Positions 24,432 through 37,300 of a stretch of 64,000 bases of DNA are shown piece by piece. This DNA comes from Cupriavidus malaysiensis (GTDB taxonomy: Bacteria; Pseudomonadota; Gammaproteobacteria; Burkholderiales; Burkholderiaceae). The stretch's first letter is position 1. Each line of letters starts with the position of its first letter. Both the position numbers and the translations under genes were made by a program. Location of the stretch: NCBI RefSeq assembly GCF_001854325.1, contig NZ_CP017754.1, positions 310,001 through 374,000 on the forward strand, read 5' to 3'. Under the pieces are notes generated by a model. The model saw nothing but the letters and a program-made list of their open reading frames with translations, was not told the DNA's origin and did not search any database.

Positions 24432-26096
24432 TCAGCTCTTGGCTGCCGCCGCGGCCCTGCCCTTGCCGAGCATGCGGTTGATCTGCCACTGCTGGGCGAT
24501 CGACAGCACGTTGTTCACCACCCAGTACAGCACCAGGCCGGCCGGGAAGAAGAAGAACATGAAGGAGAACACCAGCGGCATGACCATCATGACCTTGGCC
24601 TGCACGGGGTCCGGCGGGGTCGGGTTCAGCTTGGTCTGCACGAACATCGACACGGCCATCACGATCGGCAGGATGTAGAACGGATCCGGCACCGACAGGT
24701 CATGGATCCAGCCCAGCCACGGCGCGCCGCGCATTTCCACCGACGACAGCAGCACCCAGTACAGCGCGATGAACACCGGGATCTGGATCACGATGGGCAG
24801 GCAGCCGCCGAGCGGGTTGACCTTCTCGGTGCGGTACAGCGCCATCATCTCCTGGTTCATCTTCTGCGGATCGCCCTTGTGGCGCTCGCGGATGGCCGTC
24901 ATGCGCGGCTGCAGGTCCTTCATCTTGCCCATCGAGCGGTAGCTCGCGGCCGACAGCGGGAAGAACACCAGCTTGATCAGCACCGTCAGCAGGATGATCG
25001 ACCAGCCCCAGTTGCCGAGGAAGCCATGCAGCTTCTCCAGCAGCCAGAAGATCGGCTTGGCCAGCACGGTCAGCCAGCCGTAGTCCTTCACCAGCTCCAG
25101 GCCCGGGGTGATCTTCTCCAGCATGCGCTCTTCCTGCGGGCCGGCGAACAGGCGCGCATCGGTGGTCACCGTGGCGCCCGGCGCGATCTGGCCCAGCGGC
25201 TGCTGGATGCCCACGCGGAACAGGTTGGCGTCGATCGCTTCCACGTAGAAGCTGTGCTGCTTGCCGGTCTGCGGGATCCAGGCCGAGGCGAAGTAGTGCT
25301 GCACCATCGCCACCCAGCCGTTGTCGGCCGCGGCCGGCACGTCGGCCTTGCCCTTGGCGATGTCCTCGAACTTGATCTTGTGGTACTTGTTCGCGTCGCT
25401 GTAGACCGCCGGACCGGTGAAGGTGCTGTAGAACTGCGACTGCTCGATCTTGCTGCCGTCGCGCACCAGTTCCAGGTACAGCGTCGGCGAGATCGCCTGG
25501 GTGCCGTCGTTGGTCACCGCGAAGCGCGTGTCGACGACGTAGCTGCCCTTGCGGAAGATGTACGTCTTGACCAGCTTGATGCCGCCCTTGTCGGCCGTCA
25601 GCGCCACTTCCAGCGTGTCCGCGCTGCCGAGGGTGCGCGGGCCGGGAGCGGCCGTGAACACCGTGGTGTGGTTCGGCAGGTCGCCGCCGATCAGGCCCGA
25701 GCGGGCCACGTAGGTGCGCGCGCTGTCGCGTTCGAACAGCACCACCGGCTTGCCGTCCTTCTCATACTGGTTCAGCAGTTCCAGGCGCGACAGGATGCCG
25801 CCCGCGGTGTCGATGGTGGCACGCACCTCATCGGTGGTCACCACGATCTGCTCGCCGGCGGGCTGGGCCGCGGCCTGCGGCGCGGCAGCGGGCGCGGCCG
25901 CCGCGGAGGCGCCGGCGGCCTTGGGCACGTCGCCCTGGGTGGCCGCGTTGGCGGCCTGGCCCGAAGCGGCTGCCTGCTGCTGGTTGGCGCTCGGGAAGAA
26001 CATCGACGGATGACCCGTGGCGCGCTGCCAGTTGTCGTAGAGCAGCACGAGGGACATCGCGAAGATGACCCACAGTATGGTGCGTTTGATATCCAT
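24432..26096 (-). CDS. yidC: Membrane protein insertase YidC
   Basis: Inserts and folds inner-membrane proteins, alone or with SecYEG. 554 residues, typical of the Gram-negative form. N-terminal membrane anchor ([20 protein letters not shown]), an Ala/Gln-rich linker (about 40-80), the large periplasmic beta-sandwich domain (about 85-335), then the conserved five-helix core, including [40 protein letters not shown] and the last helix [21 protein letters not shown] basic C-tail ends it. It lies 22 bases downstream of yidD on the same strand, part of rpmH-rnpA-yidD-yidC. Confidence 0.98.
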   Translation of the reverse strand: MDIKRTILWVIFAMSLVLLYDNWQRATGHPSMFFPSANQQQAAASGQAANAATQGDVPKAAGASAAAAPAAAPQAAAQPAGEQIVVTTDEVRATIDTAGGILSRLELLNQYEKDGKPVVLFERDSARTYVARSGLIGGDLPNHTTVFTAAPGPRTLGSADTLEVALTADKGGIKLVKTYIFRKGSYVVDTRFAVTNDGTQAISPTLYLELVRDGSKIEQSQFYSTFTGPAVYSDANKYHKIKFEDIAKGKADVPAAADNGWVAMVQHYFASAWIPQTGKQHSFYVEAIDANLFRVGIQQPLGQIAPGATVTTDARLFAGPQEERMLEKITPGLELVKDYGWLTVLAKPIFWLLEKLHGFLGNWGWSIILLTVLIKLVFFPLSAASYRSMGKMKDLQPRMTAIRERHKGDPQKMNQEMMALYRTEKVNPLGGCLPIVIQIPVFIALYWVLLSSVEMRGAPWLGWIHDLSVPDPFYILPIVMAVSMFVQTKLNPTPPDPVQAKVMMVMPLVFSFMFFFFPAGLVLYWVVNNVLSIAQQWQINRMLGKGRAAAAAKS

Positions 26097-26118
26097 GTCT
26101 CGCAGTGGTCAGGGGGAT

Positions 26119-26394
26119 TCAGGGTCGGGGCAGCCGGACGGTGATGCGCGCCGCCGGCTCGGAGGCGCTCGCTTCGGGCATGACGCCAGGCACGGGATCA
26201 TACCCGCCCTGTGCGAACGGATGACAACGGCAGAGCCGGCGGGCAGCCATCCAGCTGCCGCGGCCGGCGCCGTGGCGTTCGATCGCCTCGCGGGCGTAGT
26301 CGGAACAGGTCGGCAGGAAGCGGCACTGCGAGCCGAAAAACGGGCTCAGGGCGATCTTGTAGACGCGCAGCAGGGCTAGCAGGAGTCGCTTCAT
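26119..26394 (-). CDS. yidD: Membrane protein insertion factor YidD
   Basis: Small membrane-associated protein thought to help YidC-dependent insertion. 91 residues with the family signature: [27 protein letters not shown], followed by [17 protein letters not shown]. Conserved cysteines in QCRFLPTCS and CRCHP are present. Ends 22 bases before yidC and begins 24 bases after rnpA. Confidence 0.96.
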   Translation of the reverse strand: MKRLLLALLRVYKIALSPFFGSQCRFLPTCSDYAREAIERHGAGRGSWMAARRLCRCHPFAQGGYDPVPGVMPEASASEPAARITVRLPRP

Positions 26395-26418
26395 GATGAC
26401 GGCTCGTTCGGGCGGCGG

Positions 26419-26850
26419 CTAGGCGGTCGGCGCCGCGGCCGGCGGGTGCGCGCCCGCGGGGGCGGGCTGCACCGGTGGCGGCAGCGGCCGCGCGGCCACA
26501 TCCAGCAGCGCGCCGATCTCGGCCAGGCAGGCCCGGCGGATGGCGGCGCGGCTGGAAAAGTCCGCGCGTGGGAACTTGGCCTGCAGGCGCAGCAGTACGT
26601 CGCGGCCGGCAAGTTGGTCCTGCCGCAGGCGGAACAGTTCCCTCGCCATGCGCTTGACCAGGTTGCGCTCGGCCGCGCGCGGGGCGAATTTCTTGCCCGT
26701 CACCAGCCCCAGTCGTGCCTGCGGGAGCCCGTTGGGGCGCACGTAGAGCACGAAGTGCTGGCTGCGGCGACGGGGCCGCAAAGCAAAAACGGATGAAAAC
26801 TCATCCGTCTTTGTCAGCCTTACGGCTTTGGGAAAGGCATGGGCGGGCAC
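26419..26850 (-). CDS. rnpA: Ribonuclease P protein component RnpA
   Basis: Protein subunit of RNase P, which binds the catalytic RNA and precursor-tRNA 5' leader. About 143 residues from the GTG at 26850 ([17 protein letters not shown]); a TTG at 26859 is an alternative. The frame stays open much further upstream, but that extension is Arg/Ala-rich and overlaps the rpmH end region, so it is unlikely to be translated. Motifs: [26 protein letters not shown] and the RNR helix [14 protein letters not shown]. The C-terminus has a Pro/Ala-rich tail of about 25 residues. 115 bases separate it from rpmH. Confidence 0.93.
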   Translation of the reverse strand: MPAHAFPKAVRLTKTDEFSSVFALRPRRRSQHFVLYVRPNGLPQARLGLVTGKKFAPRAAERNLVKRMARELFRLRQDQLAGRDVLLRLQAKFPRADFSSRAAIRRACLAEIGALLDVAARPLPPPVQPAPAGAHPPAAAPTA

Positions 26851-26965
26851 GCTGGGCAAAGCTAGCGGATTGCTGCGCTTGGCTGCAGTGCTCCCGGCCG
26901 TCCTGCAGGCGAGGCGGCGGCCGGACGCGGCGCAGGCTGCGCCGCTCCGGCCGGTCGCCCGGCCC

Positions 26966-27100
26966 TTAGACTGCCAGGCGCTTGCGGCCCTTGGCGCGAC
27001 GCGCGTTGATGACGGCACGGCCGCCACGGGTCTTCATGCGCACACGGAAACCATGGGTACGCTTGCGGCGGGTAACGGAAGGTTGGTAGGTACGTTTCAT
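26966..27100 (-). CDS. rpmH: 50S ribosomal protein L34
   Basis: 44-residue basic ribosomal protein, with the complete family sequence from [18 protein letters not shown] to GRKRLAV. The ATG at 27100 has AGAGTGCA upstream (AGAG core), a weak but usual site for rpmH. First gene of the leftward rpmH-rnpA-yidD-yidC unit; its promoter must lie in the 320 bases between it and the origin. Confidence 0.98.
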   Translation of the reverse strand: MKRTYQPSVTRRKRTHGFRVRMKTRGGRAVINARRAKGRKRLAV

Positions 27101-27420
27101 GTTGCACTCTCTGGTTGATCCGGGCTCGCCCGGGCACCGGCCGGTGGCCGGGGCGCCATGGCCGCCGCATATGGTTCGCTTGGGGCTGCCGCGTAGGCGG
27201 ACTTGCCGACGTCTGCGGTTGTCTTTTGCTGCCGGCCGTGCGTCTTGCGACGCTGCTGACCTGTCGGGATCGAGCCGGCGTGCCGGCCTTGCTGTCTCTT
27301 CCTGGTCAGGCTGCTTCGGCCTGCTGTCCGTCCCGGCCATCCGGCCCGCGGGCGCGGACGGTACGGATCAGGTCAGACCCGGCGATGCGCATACGTGATC
27401 CCCTGCCGCATCGCAGAACC

Positions 27421-27870
27421 CGCCATTTAAACGATTTTTGCCGGAAGTGTCAAGGCGAGGAGCTGAGTATACGACGTATACGTCGCCTGGCGTGGCGTCA
27501 GGTAAACGCGTTGCGTGTGTCATTGTCCACAATGCCCGGTGGGTAAGTGAGCACGTCGCGGGCCGCGCTCCACAGGCCTGTCCACAGGAGAAAAAGCAGT
27601 CTTTCCATTTGTTTACGGGACCTTGCGCGCACCGCCAGGTCGCGTCAAATCAAGGGTTGTGCACAACGATCCACTGCTTCTACACAACTTGTCCACAGAC
27701 TTATCCTTTGTGGATAACTTGGAGCGAGGGGTACAATCCGGGTCCAAACATCAGACGGGGTGGCGTGGCTCACGCGCAGCCCGGGTCCGCGCATGGCGCG
27801 CCAGCATTGGGAGAGGTGGCGAGGTGATCGCCCGTATACCCGTATACGAAGTTGTATACGTGTGGTTTAC
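27421..27870. other. oriC: Replication origin oriC, with DnaA boxes and a GTWWAC cluster
   Basis: The rpmH-dnaA gap (27101-27991) carries the origin. DnaA boxes: TTGTCCACA at 27523 and 27689, a perfect consensus TGTGGATAA at 27709-27717 (reverse), a weaker CTGTCCACA at 27578, and a palindromic TTGTGCACAA near 27656. A short AT-rich patch at 27424-27440 (CATTTAAACGATTTTTG) is a candidate unwinding element. Eight GTWWAC sites lie at 27467, 27476, 27502, 27611, 27834, 27842, 27854 and 27865. The dnaA promoter must lie in the right half. The part from 27101 to 27420 is GC-rich and shows nothing else I recognise. Confidence 0.88.
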
Positions 27871-27991
27871 GGTCCGGTCGCCCCGCCATTTCCTATTTCC
27901 CATCTGCCGGCGGCGAAGGTCACCATGCAAGGTCCCGGACGGGAAGCGCAGGCGTGAGCCGCATCGGTCGTCGGGATCGCAAAACAAAACA

Positions 27992-29743
27992 ATGCAAGAT
28001 TTCTGGCAGGCGGCAGCCGCGCAACTCGAGCGCGAACTGACGCCGCAACAATTCAAGACCTGGATCAAGCCGCTGGCGCCGGTCGCCTTCGACGAGGAGG
28101 CGCACACGCTGCGCATCGCCGCGCCCAACCGCTTCAAGCTGGATTGGGTCAAGAGCCAGTTCGCCAGCCGCATCACGGCACTCGCCTGCGAGTACTGGGA
28201 GGCGGATGTGAGCGTGCACTTCGTGCTCGACCCCACGGCCTCGGGGCGGGCGGCGGCGTACGCGCAGGCGAACGGCCTGGCCGGCACGCACCTGGTACCG
28301 CCGGCGGGCGTGCCGGGCGGTGGCTATCCGGGCGCGGCGCCGGTCCAGCCCGGCCAGATGCAGGCGGGCATGCCGGGCGGCCAGTACCCGGCAGGCGGCC
28401 CCGGCTTCGCCCCGGGCGCGCAGCCGTTCGGCCAGGGCGGCCAGGGTGGCCATCCGGCCGGCGCAGCCGGCTTCGGCGGCGGCGCCTACCCCGCCGGCAT
28501 GGGCGGGGCGGTCGGCCATGGCGCCATGAACCCGATGGGCGGCATGGGCGGCATGGGCGGTGCGGCCATGGCCGATATCGACGTGGCCCAGATGGACCCG
28601 GCGGAGGCCGCCGCGCGTTCCTACCGCGTGCCGGCCCAGCCGGGCGGCGCGGGCATGGGCGGCATGGGGCCCGGTGGCGCCGGCATGGGCGGCGCCCAGC
28701 AGCCGTCGGACACCGTGCACGAGCGCTCGCGCCTGAATCCCATCCTGACCTTCGACAACTTCGTCACCGGTAAGGCCAACCAGCTCGCGCGCGCCGCTGC
28801 CATCCAGGTGGCCAACAACCCGGGCAAGTCCTACAACCCGCTGTATCTCTATGGCGGCGTGGGCCTGGGCAAGACCCACCTGATCCACGCCATCGGCAAC
28901 TTCATGCTGATGGAGAACCCGCGCGCGCGCATCCGCTACATCCACGCCGAGCAGTACGTCTCCGACGTGGTCAAGGCCTACCAGCGCAAGGCCTTCGACG
29001 AGTTCAAGCGCTACTACCACTCGCTCGACCTGCTGCTGATCGACGATATCCAGTTCTTCTCGGGCAAGAACCGCACGCAGGAAGAGTTCTTCTACGCCTT
29101 CGAGGCCCTGATCGCCAACCGGGCGCAGGTGATCATCACCAGCGATACCTATCCCAAGGAGATCACCGGCATCGACGATCGCCTGATCTCGCGCTTCGAC
29201 TCCGGGCTGACCGTGGCCATCGAGCCGCCCGAGCTGGAGATGCGCGTGGCGATCCTGATGAAGAAGGCCGCCGCCGAGAACGTCAGCGTGCCGGAGGAGG
29301 TCGCCTTCTTCGTCGCCAAGCACCTGCGCTCCAACGTGCGCGAGCTGGAAGGCGCGCTGCGCAAGATCCTGGCCTTCTCCAACTTCCATGGCAAGGACAT
29401 CACCATCGAGGTCACGCGCGAGGCGCTCAAGGACCTGCTGACGGTGCAGAACCGCCAGATCTCGGTGGAGAACATCCAGAAGACCTGCGCGGACTTCTAC
29501 AACATCAAGGTCGCGGACATGTACAGCAAGAAGCGGCCCGCCAATATCGCGCGGCCGCGCCAGATCGCCATGTACCTGGCCAAGGAACTGACGCAGAAGA
29601 GCCTGCCCGAGATCGGCGAGCTGTTCGGCGGGCGCGATCACACCACCGTGCTGCACGCGGTGCGCAAGATCGCCGACGAGCGCAGCAAGGACGCGCAGCT
29701 CAACCACGAGCTGCACGTGCTGGAGCAGACGCTGAAGGGCTGA
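27992..29743 (+). CDS. dnaA: Chromosomal replication initiator DnaA
   Basis: AAA+ initiator that binds DnaA boxes and melts oriC. 583 residues from the ATG at 27992 ([20 protein letters not shown]), longer than the usual 450-530. Domain I is at 1-85. Domain II is a very long linker at about 90-240, rich in Gly, Met, Pro and Ala, with repeated MGGMGG and PGG units. Domain III starts at [13 protein letters not shown] (248), with Walker [10 protein letters not shown] (about 288) and [13 protein letters not shown]. Domain IV holds the DNA-binding motif [14 protein letters not shown] (about 547). No Shine-Dalgarno stands out before the start. The boxes and GTWWAC cluster upstream suggest autoregulation and methylation-linked timing. 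Confidence 0.97.
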   Translation: MQDFWQAAAAQLERELTPQQFKTWIKPLAPVAFDEEAHTLRIAAPNRFKLDWVKSQFASRITALACEYWEADVSVHFVLDPTASGRAAAYAQANGLAGTHLVPPAGVPGGGYPGAAPVQPGQMQAGMPGGQYPAGGPGFAPGAQPFGQGGQGGHPAGAAGFGGGAYPAGMGGAVGHGAMNPMGGMGGMGGAAMADIDVAQMDPAEAAARSYRVPAQPGGAGMGGMGPGGAGMGGAQQPSDTVHERSRLNPILTFDNFVTGKANQLARAAAIQVANNPGKSYNPLYLYGGVGLGKTHLIHAIGNFMLMENPRARIRYIHAEQYVSDVVKAYQRKAFDEFKRYYHSLDLLLIDDIQFFSGKNRTQEEFFYAFEALIANRAQVIITSDTYPKEITGIDDRLISRFDSGLTVAIEPPELEMRVAILMKKAAAENVSVPEEVAFFVAKHLRSNVRELEGALRKILAFSNFHGKDITIEVTREALKDLLTVQNRQISVENIQKTCADFYNIKVADMYSKKRPANIARPRQIAMYLAKELTQKSLPEIGELFGGRDHTTVLHAVRKIADERSKDAQLNHELHVLEQTLKG

Positions 29744-30246
29744 GCACCGGGCACGGACCATGTGCATGGAATGTGCATGGGATGCAAAGAATCTGCACCC
29801 CCGGCTCCCCCCGGGAGCGAGGGTGCGAATTTGCCTGAACCGCCATGCGGGGCTGGCATACTGTAGGGTGCGCGCCGGCCTTGCGGGCCGGCTGCCCCGA
29901 ATGGGATAGCAGTACGCGGAATCAACCAGAAGCACCGCCGGCACGGGTGCCATGGTCGCCAGAGCTAAGGCTTTGCGGTGAGTCGGGACGAACTGCCGGG
30001 AAATCCACCAATAAATGCCTCATGGGGCATTTTGTTCGTGGAAAATCGTGATGTACGGAGCACATATCGCCTGCGGCATGTGCCCGGCGCACGGCCCGGC
30101 GAGCGTCGCCCCGCTTCACCGCAGCGGCTTATCCTTTGGTACAATGGCACATTAACTCCTTGATTCCAAAGTAAATTTGGATCGATGTGAATCACGGAGC
30201 CAATGGCCCTGCGGTCGCCGACGACAAACGACGAAGGATAAACTCA
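29744..30246. other. dnaA-dnaN intergenic region
   Basis: About 500 bases without a plausible gene. A short direct repeat (TGTGCATGGAATGTGCATGG) begins near 29760, 17 bases after dnaA. A TACAAT -10-like box at 30140-30145 is preceded by only a poor -35 (TTCACC with a 19-base spacer). It could drive dnaN, whose ribosome site GAAGGA lies at 30232. Nothing else recognised. Confidence 0.5.
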
Positions 30247-31362
30247 ATGCAATTGGTCAAAACCTCGCGAGACAACCTGCTGCGACCGCTGCAAATCGTG
30301 AGCGGCATCGTGGAGCGCCGCCACACCCTCCCGATCCTGGCCAACCTGCTGATCCGCAAGTCGGGGGCCAACGTTTCCTTCCTCTCGACCGATATCGAGA
30401 TCCAGATCACCACCCATGCCGAGTGCGGCGTGGGCAGTGACAGCGTGGCCACCACCGTGGCCGCGCGCAAGCTGCTCGACATCCTGCGCGCCATGCCCGA
30501 CGGCGACGTCGCCCTGTCGCTCAACGACAAGCGCATGACCGTGCAGTCCGGCAAGAGCCGCTTCGCGCTGCAGACGCTGGCCGCCGAGGAATTTCCCACC
30601 GTGGCCGAGGCGAGCGAGTTCAACGCCACCGTCACGCTGCCGCAGAAGACCTTCAAGCACCTGCTCGCCATGGTCCACTTCGCCATGGCCCAGCAGGACA
30701 TCCGCTACTACCTGAACGGCATGCTGCTGGTGGTGGACGGCAAGAAGGTCATGGCCGTGGCCACCGACGGCCACCGCCTGGCCTACTGCGGCGTGGAGCT
30801 GGATCAGGAAGCGGCGGGCGCCGGCGCGCGCCAGGAAGTCATCATCCCGCGCAAGACCATCCTGGAACTGCAGCGCCTGCTCGAGGACACCGACGATCCC
30901 GTGCAGGTCCAGCTCGCCGCCAACCAGATCAAGTTCACCTTCGCCAACGTGGAGCTGATCTCCAAGCTGGTGGAGGGCAAGTTCCCCGATTTCCAGCGCG
31001 TGATCCCGAAGGGCTACAAGAACGCCTTCGCGATCGACCGCGTGCAGCTGCAGCAGGCGCTGCAGCGCACCGCCATCCTGACCACCGACAAGTTCAAGGG
31101 TGTGCGCTGCATCCTCAGCACCCACACGCTGAAGATCAGCTCCACCAACGCGGACCAGGAAGAAGCCCAGGAAGAACTCGAACTCGACTATTCGGGCGAC
31201 GCCCTGGATATCGGCTTCAACGTGACCTACCTGCTCGACGTGCTCGGCAACCTCAAGAGCGAGCAGGTGCAGGTCTCCCTCGGCGACTCGAATTCGAGCG
31301 CGCTGATCACCGTGCCGGATGACGACAACTTCAAGTACGTCGTCATGCCGATGCGCATCTGA
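30247..31362 (+). CDS. dnaN: DNA polymerase III beta sliding clamp
   Basis: Ring-shaped processivity clamp of DNA polymerase III. 371 residues, standard length, from the ATG at 30247 with GAAGGA nine bases upstream. Three similar clamp domains are visible; conserved stretches include QIVSGIVERRHTLPILANLL, DGHRLAYC, KFPDFQRVIPKGY and the C-terminal YVVMPMRI. Follows dnaA in the conserved dnaA-dnaN-gyrB order. Confidence 0.98.
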   Translation: MQLVKTSRDNLLRPLQIVSGIVERRHTLPILANLLIRKSGANVSFLSTDIEIQITTHAECGVGSDSVATTVAARKLLDILRAMPDGDVALSLNDKRMTVQSGKSRFALQTLAAEEFPTVAEASEFNATVTLPQKTFKHLLAMVHFAMAQQDIRYYLNGMLLVVDGKKVMAVATDGHRLAYCGVELDQEAAGAGARQEVIIPRKTILELQRLLEDTDDPVQVQLAANQIKFTFANVELISKLVEGKFPDFQRVIPKGYKNAFAIDRVQLQQALQRTAILTTDKFKGVRCILSTHTLKISSTNADQEEAQEELELDYSGDALDIGFNVTYLLDVLGNLKSEQVQVSLGDSNSSALITVPDDDNFKYVVMPMRI

Positions 31363-31478
31363 TGCGACGGCAGCAGTCGAGCCTGGACGACACAAGGAAC
31401 GACGAGATTCGCCACACCGGAGCATCCAACGGCACGCCACGGCAGCCGGCCCGCAGGGCCGGACATGCCGCCGCAGCA

Positions 31479-31508
31479 GGGGCCGGATCCGCGGGATCCG
31501 CCCCTTTT
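31479..31508 (+). terminator. Terminator between dnaN and gyrB
   Basis: Hairpin with arms CGGATCC and GGATCCG extended by GGGG/CCCC (one bulged C), followed by TTTT. Suggests that gyrB has its own promoter in the following 100 bases or depends on read-through. Confidence 0.65.
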
Positions 31509-31601
31509 GCCGTTTTTAAGTAACCCGCACGCGGACCGACCGACGCCCGCCCCGGCCCACGACGCCGGCGCCGGCCCGGTTCCCGCCATTGCCGTGAGTA
31601 G

Positions 31602-34133
<2,532 letters not shown>

Positions 34134-34172
34134 TGTTGCCTTGTTGTTAGGCGAGTAACCTGAGAGTCTCGG

Positions 34173-34205
34173 ACCCATAAGTTGAGAAACTTATGGGTTT
34201 TTTTC
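34173..34205 (+). terminator. Terminator after gyrB
   Basis: Perfect 11-bp stem ACCCATAAGTT / AACTTATGGGT with a four-base loop, followed by seven T residues. Confidence 0.92.
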
Positions 34206-34367
34206 TAGATAGTTGTTAAAGGTGAATTTACTGGAGTGGCTTGCTCGTTCTTAGAGGATGAGGCCTTTTTAGCTCTAGAGTGGTGCGAGGTACGTCACCT
34301 TTTGGCTGGCCGTATATTGACGTCTTTGGGGGATACACCTGCACGGCCTGCATCGCTCCTTCATAGT

Positions 34368-37300
34368 TCATCTCCTTAAGCGGACTGAACCATCCTCGAC
34401 AACCACTATCATTTGAATTCGTCCATGGGTTAGCGCCCGAGAAATCCGTGCTCCGGCCTCGGCAGTTGTCCGGGCAACACCCAGCAGCCGGCAGACCGCC
34501 TTCGCCAATCCATCCTGCGACGTGCCACCTTGCTGCATCAGGATATACACGGCTGCGTTGCCCAATTCCTCAAGGCCAATCTCGTCGATGCTGCGACGCG
34601 TTTCCGGGTCGCTTCCCGGCACCCGGACACTGTCCCAGGTGCTCGGATTGGCATGCGCAGGCCAATAGAAGGTGACCCCATTGTCTGTCGTACGGATTAC
34701 CTGGCTCGGCATCAATGCGCTCAGGTGTGCCTCGATGCGACTTCCAATTCGCGACAGCCCCCACGCGCGCGTCACGCGCTTAAAAACTGCAGCCTGCGAC
34801 ACAGGCCCTTCGCTTTCGACCACCTTGAGTAGTTGACCGGCAAGGGCCGCCATCGAGCCCCCCTCGTAGAAGAGGTCTGGATTGCCTTGGTCCAGACTGG
34901 TCAGCTCATACTCGGGTAGCTGCACTGCGAGGGCGCTCGGCTCTGCAACCGATTCGGCCCCGGCATACAAGGCATGCTGCCCTTCCTCGCTCCGAGCCTC
35001 TTCCTGCGCCTCAATAATTGGCTCTCTCTCGGTCGGCACGGTCGCGACCAATTCTTCGAGTCGAGCCAGAAGCTTTCGCATCGGCTCTTCCGGATTCAGC
35101 CACCAGTCGGTTGACCAGATTCGGTAGAGTTCCCAACCCAGCCCTTCGAGGACATGCTGGCGAAGTCGGTCACGGTCACGGGCCGTAGCCCCCGAGTGGT
35201 ACGTCCGGCCATCGCACTCAATTCCCAGTAGATAACGCCCTGGCGCGCGAGGGTCAACCACGCCAATATCAATCCGGTATCCGGATACTCCAACCTGCGG
35301 ATGGATCGTCCAGCCCTTCTCGCGAAGCGCCGCAATCACCTGTCGCTCGAACGGACTGTCGGGTTCTCTTCCCGTCGGCATGCTCTGTTCAACTAGAGCA
35401 CGCGGGCCGCGTATGGCGAACTCGAGATAGTTCTTCAGGTCCCGTACGCCGCTAGCGCGCACTCGAGATAGGTCAATTTGCTCGGGGAGTAGCGTACTGA
35501 AAATAACCACGCCGACTCGGGCACGTGATACGGCCACGTTGAGGCGCCTATGTCCCCCCTCGAGGTTTAGAGGCCCGAAGTTGAGGCTAACCTTTCCGGA
35601 AGCGTCAGGACCGTAGGTAATTGAGAAGAAAATGATGTCGCGCTCATCACCTTGAACATTTTCCAGGTTCTTAATGAAGAGGGGTTCTTGCCTCGCTTGC
35701 GAAATAGCTTGGTCCAGCGGTTGTGAGGCCCTGCGGCGCTCATCAAGCATGCGTTCAATCAAGCTTTGCTGTGCCTGGTTGAAAGTCACCACGCCCAACG
35801 TCAAGTCGCGCCTCGTTGGGTCGAGATAGTGATGCTCAATCGCTTTGACGATGGCGTTCGCCTCAGCCCGATTGGTTCTGGAGCCGCCACGGTCATAGAC
35901 ACCTTGAACGCGCTCGAAGCGCACGCTCTGGTCGTCCGTGACCGGCGACGGGAATGTCACGAGTTCGTTATCGTAATAAGTGACGTTGCTGAAGGTAATC
36001 AACCCCTCGTGCTTGCTTCGGTAGTGCCAGTTCAACCGAAGCTCCGGCAGCCCGATACTCAGACACTCGTCGAGAATGCTCTCGAGGTCTTGAATATCGT
36101 CACTGTCCTGCGCGTCTTCGGAATCGTCAGCCCGACTGAAGAAGCTAGTCGGCGGCAGCTGCTTGGGATCTCCGACGCAAACGAGTTGCTTGCCGCGGGC
36201 GATTGCGCCAACTGCATCCCAAACCGGAATCTGGGACGCCTCGTCGAAGATAACCACGTCGAATTGGGCATGAGAGGCATCCAGGTATTGCGCGACCGAC
36301 AGGGGGGACATCAGCAGACATGGTTTCAACCGGGTCATCAGGCTTGGCAGGTTCTGCACCAATTGCCGAATTGGCATGTGTTTGCGCTGCTTCTGCAGTT
36401 CACGCCGTAGCTTCCCCAATTCCGAATCCGCCCCGGGGACTACACCGACACTGGCGGGAATCTGGCCTGCCAGCTTTGCCGCAATATATTGCTGGGTTAG
36501 CTTCTGGAAACGCTCGTCGGCTTCCTTGAACTCGGCAATCTTGCGGTCATGCTCGGCGCTCGCGAAGTTGCAGAGCACCGGCTCCCGGTCAATCGCCTTC
36601 CGCAGCCACCAGCTCTGATAGCTGTATTCGAAGAATGTTGCCACGCTGGACAGTGGCACCTCTCCTGCTTCTAGCGCATCCACAATACCCTGCAACCCGC
36701 TATTGATTGCGTTGGCCCGAGATTTCCGCCACAGACACCATGGCTGCAATTGACGCGTTGCTGAATGCCACCCCTGAAGCAGGCCCAGAAGTCGAGGAAT
36801 TACGCCTGCGGCGGTCGGTTCAAGCCCGAGGTCTGCGTGGCAATGCCCAAGCTCAACGACCCGACGCAGTTGAACAGTGGCCTCCCGGTAGCAATCGCGG
36901 TAAGCCAGCAAAGCCGCCCCAAGAGGCATGTCCGCTTTCAGCATGCTTCTATTGTCCGAGACGAGCGGCTGGAGCCTTGCTCGGAGCATCTGGGTGAACT
37001 CAATGTCATTGCCTGCAATGGCCGTCACCGCATCAGAAAATGCGGTCGCCCATTGCCCCGCGGCTTCGACGACATTCCAATCCGTCTTGGATGCAGCAAA
37101 GGCTTCGTGCAGCAGCTGCGATGCTTCCGAAGACATGGACTCAATGGCCTTGTCTTCGGCGTTGATAGTGGCCAATGCTGAAATGACGGCCGGAACATCG
37201 GCGCCTTGCGGACGGCGTTGGTCCTGACGATACAGGCGCAATCGTCCAGTAACTGTTCGCTGGGCGAGAAAGCTCTTCGGCCACCAAGTATTGGTCGCTG

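Noticed and set aside
26851..27027. N-terminal extension of RnpA
   Set aside because: Open frame but Arg/Ala-rich, longer than any RnpA I know and reaching into rpmH; the conserved family start is near 26850.
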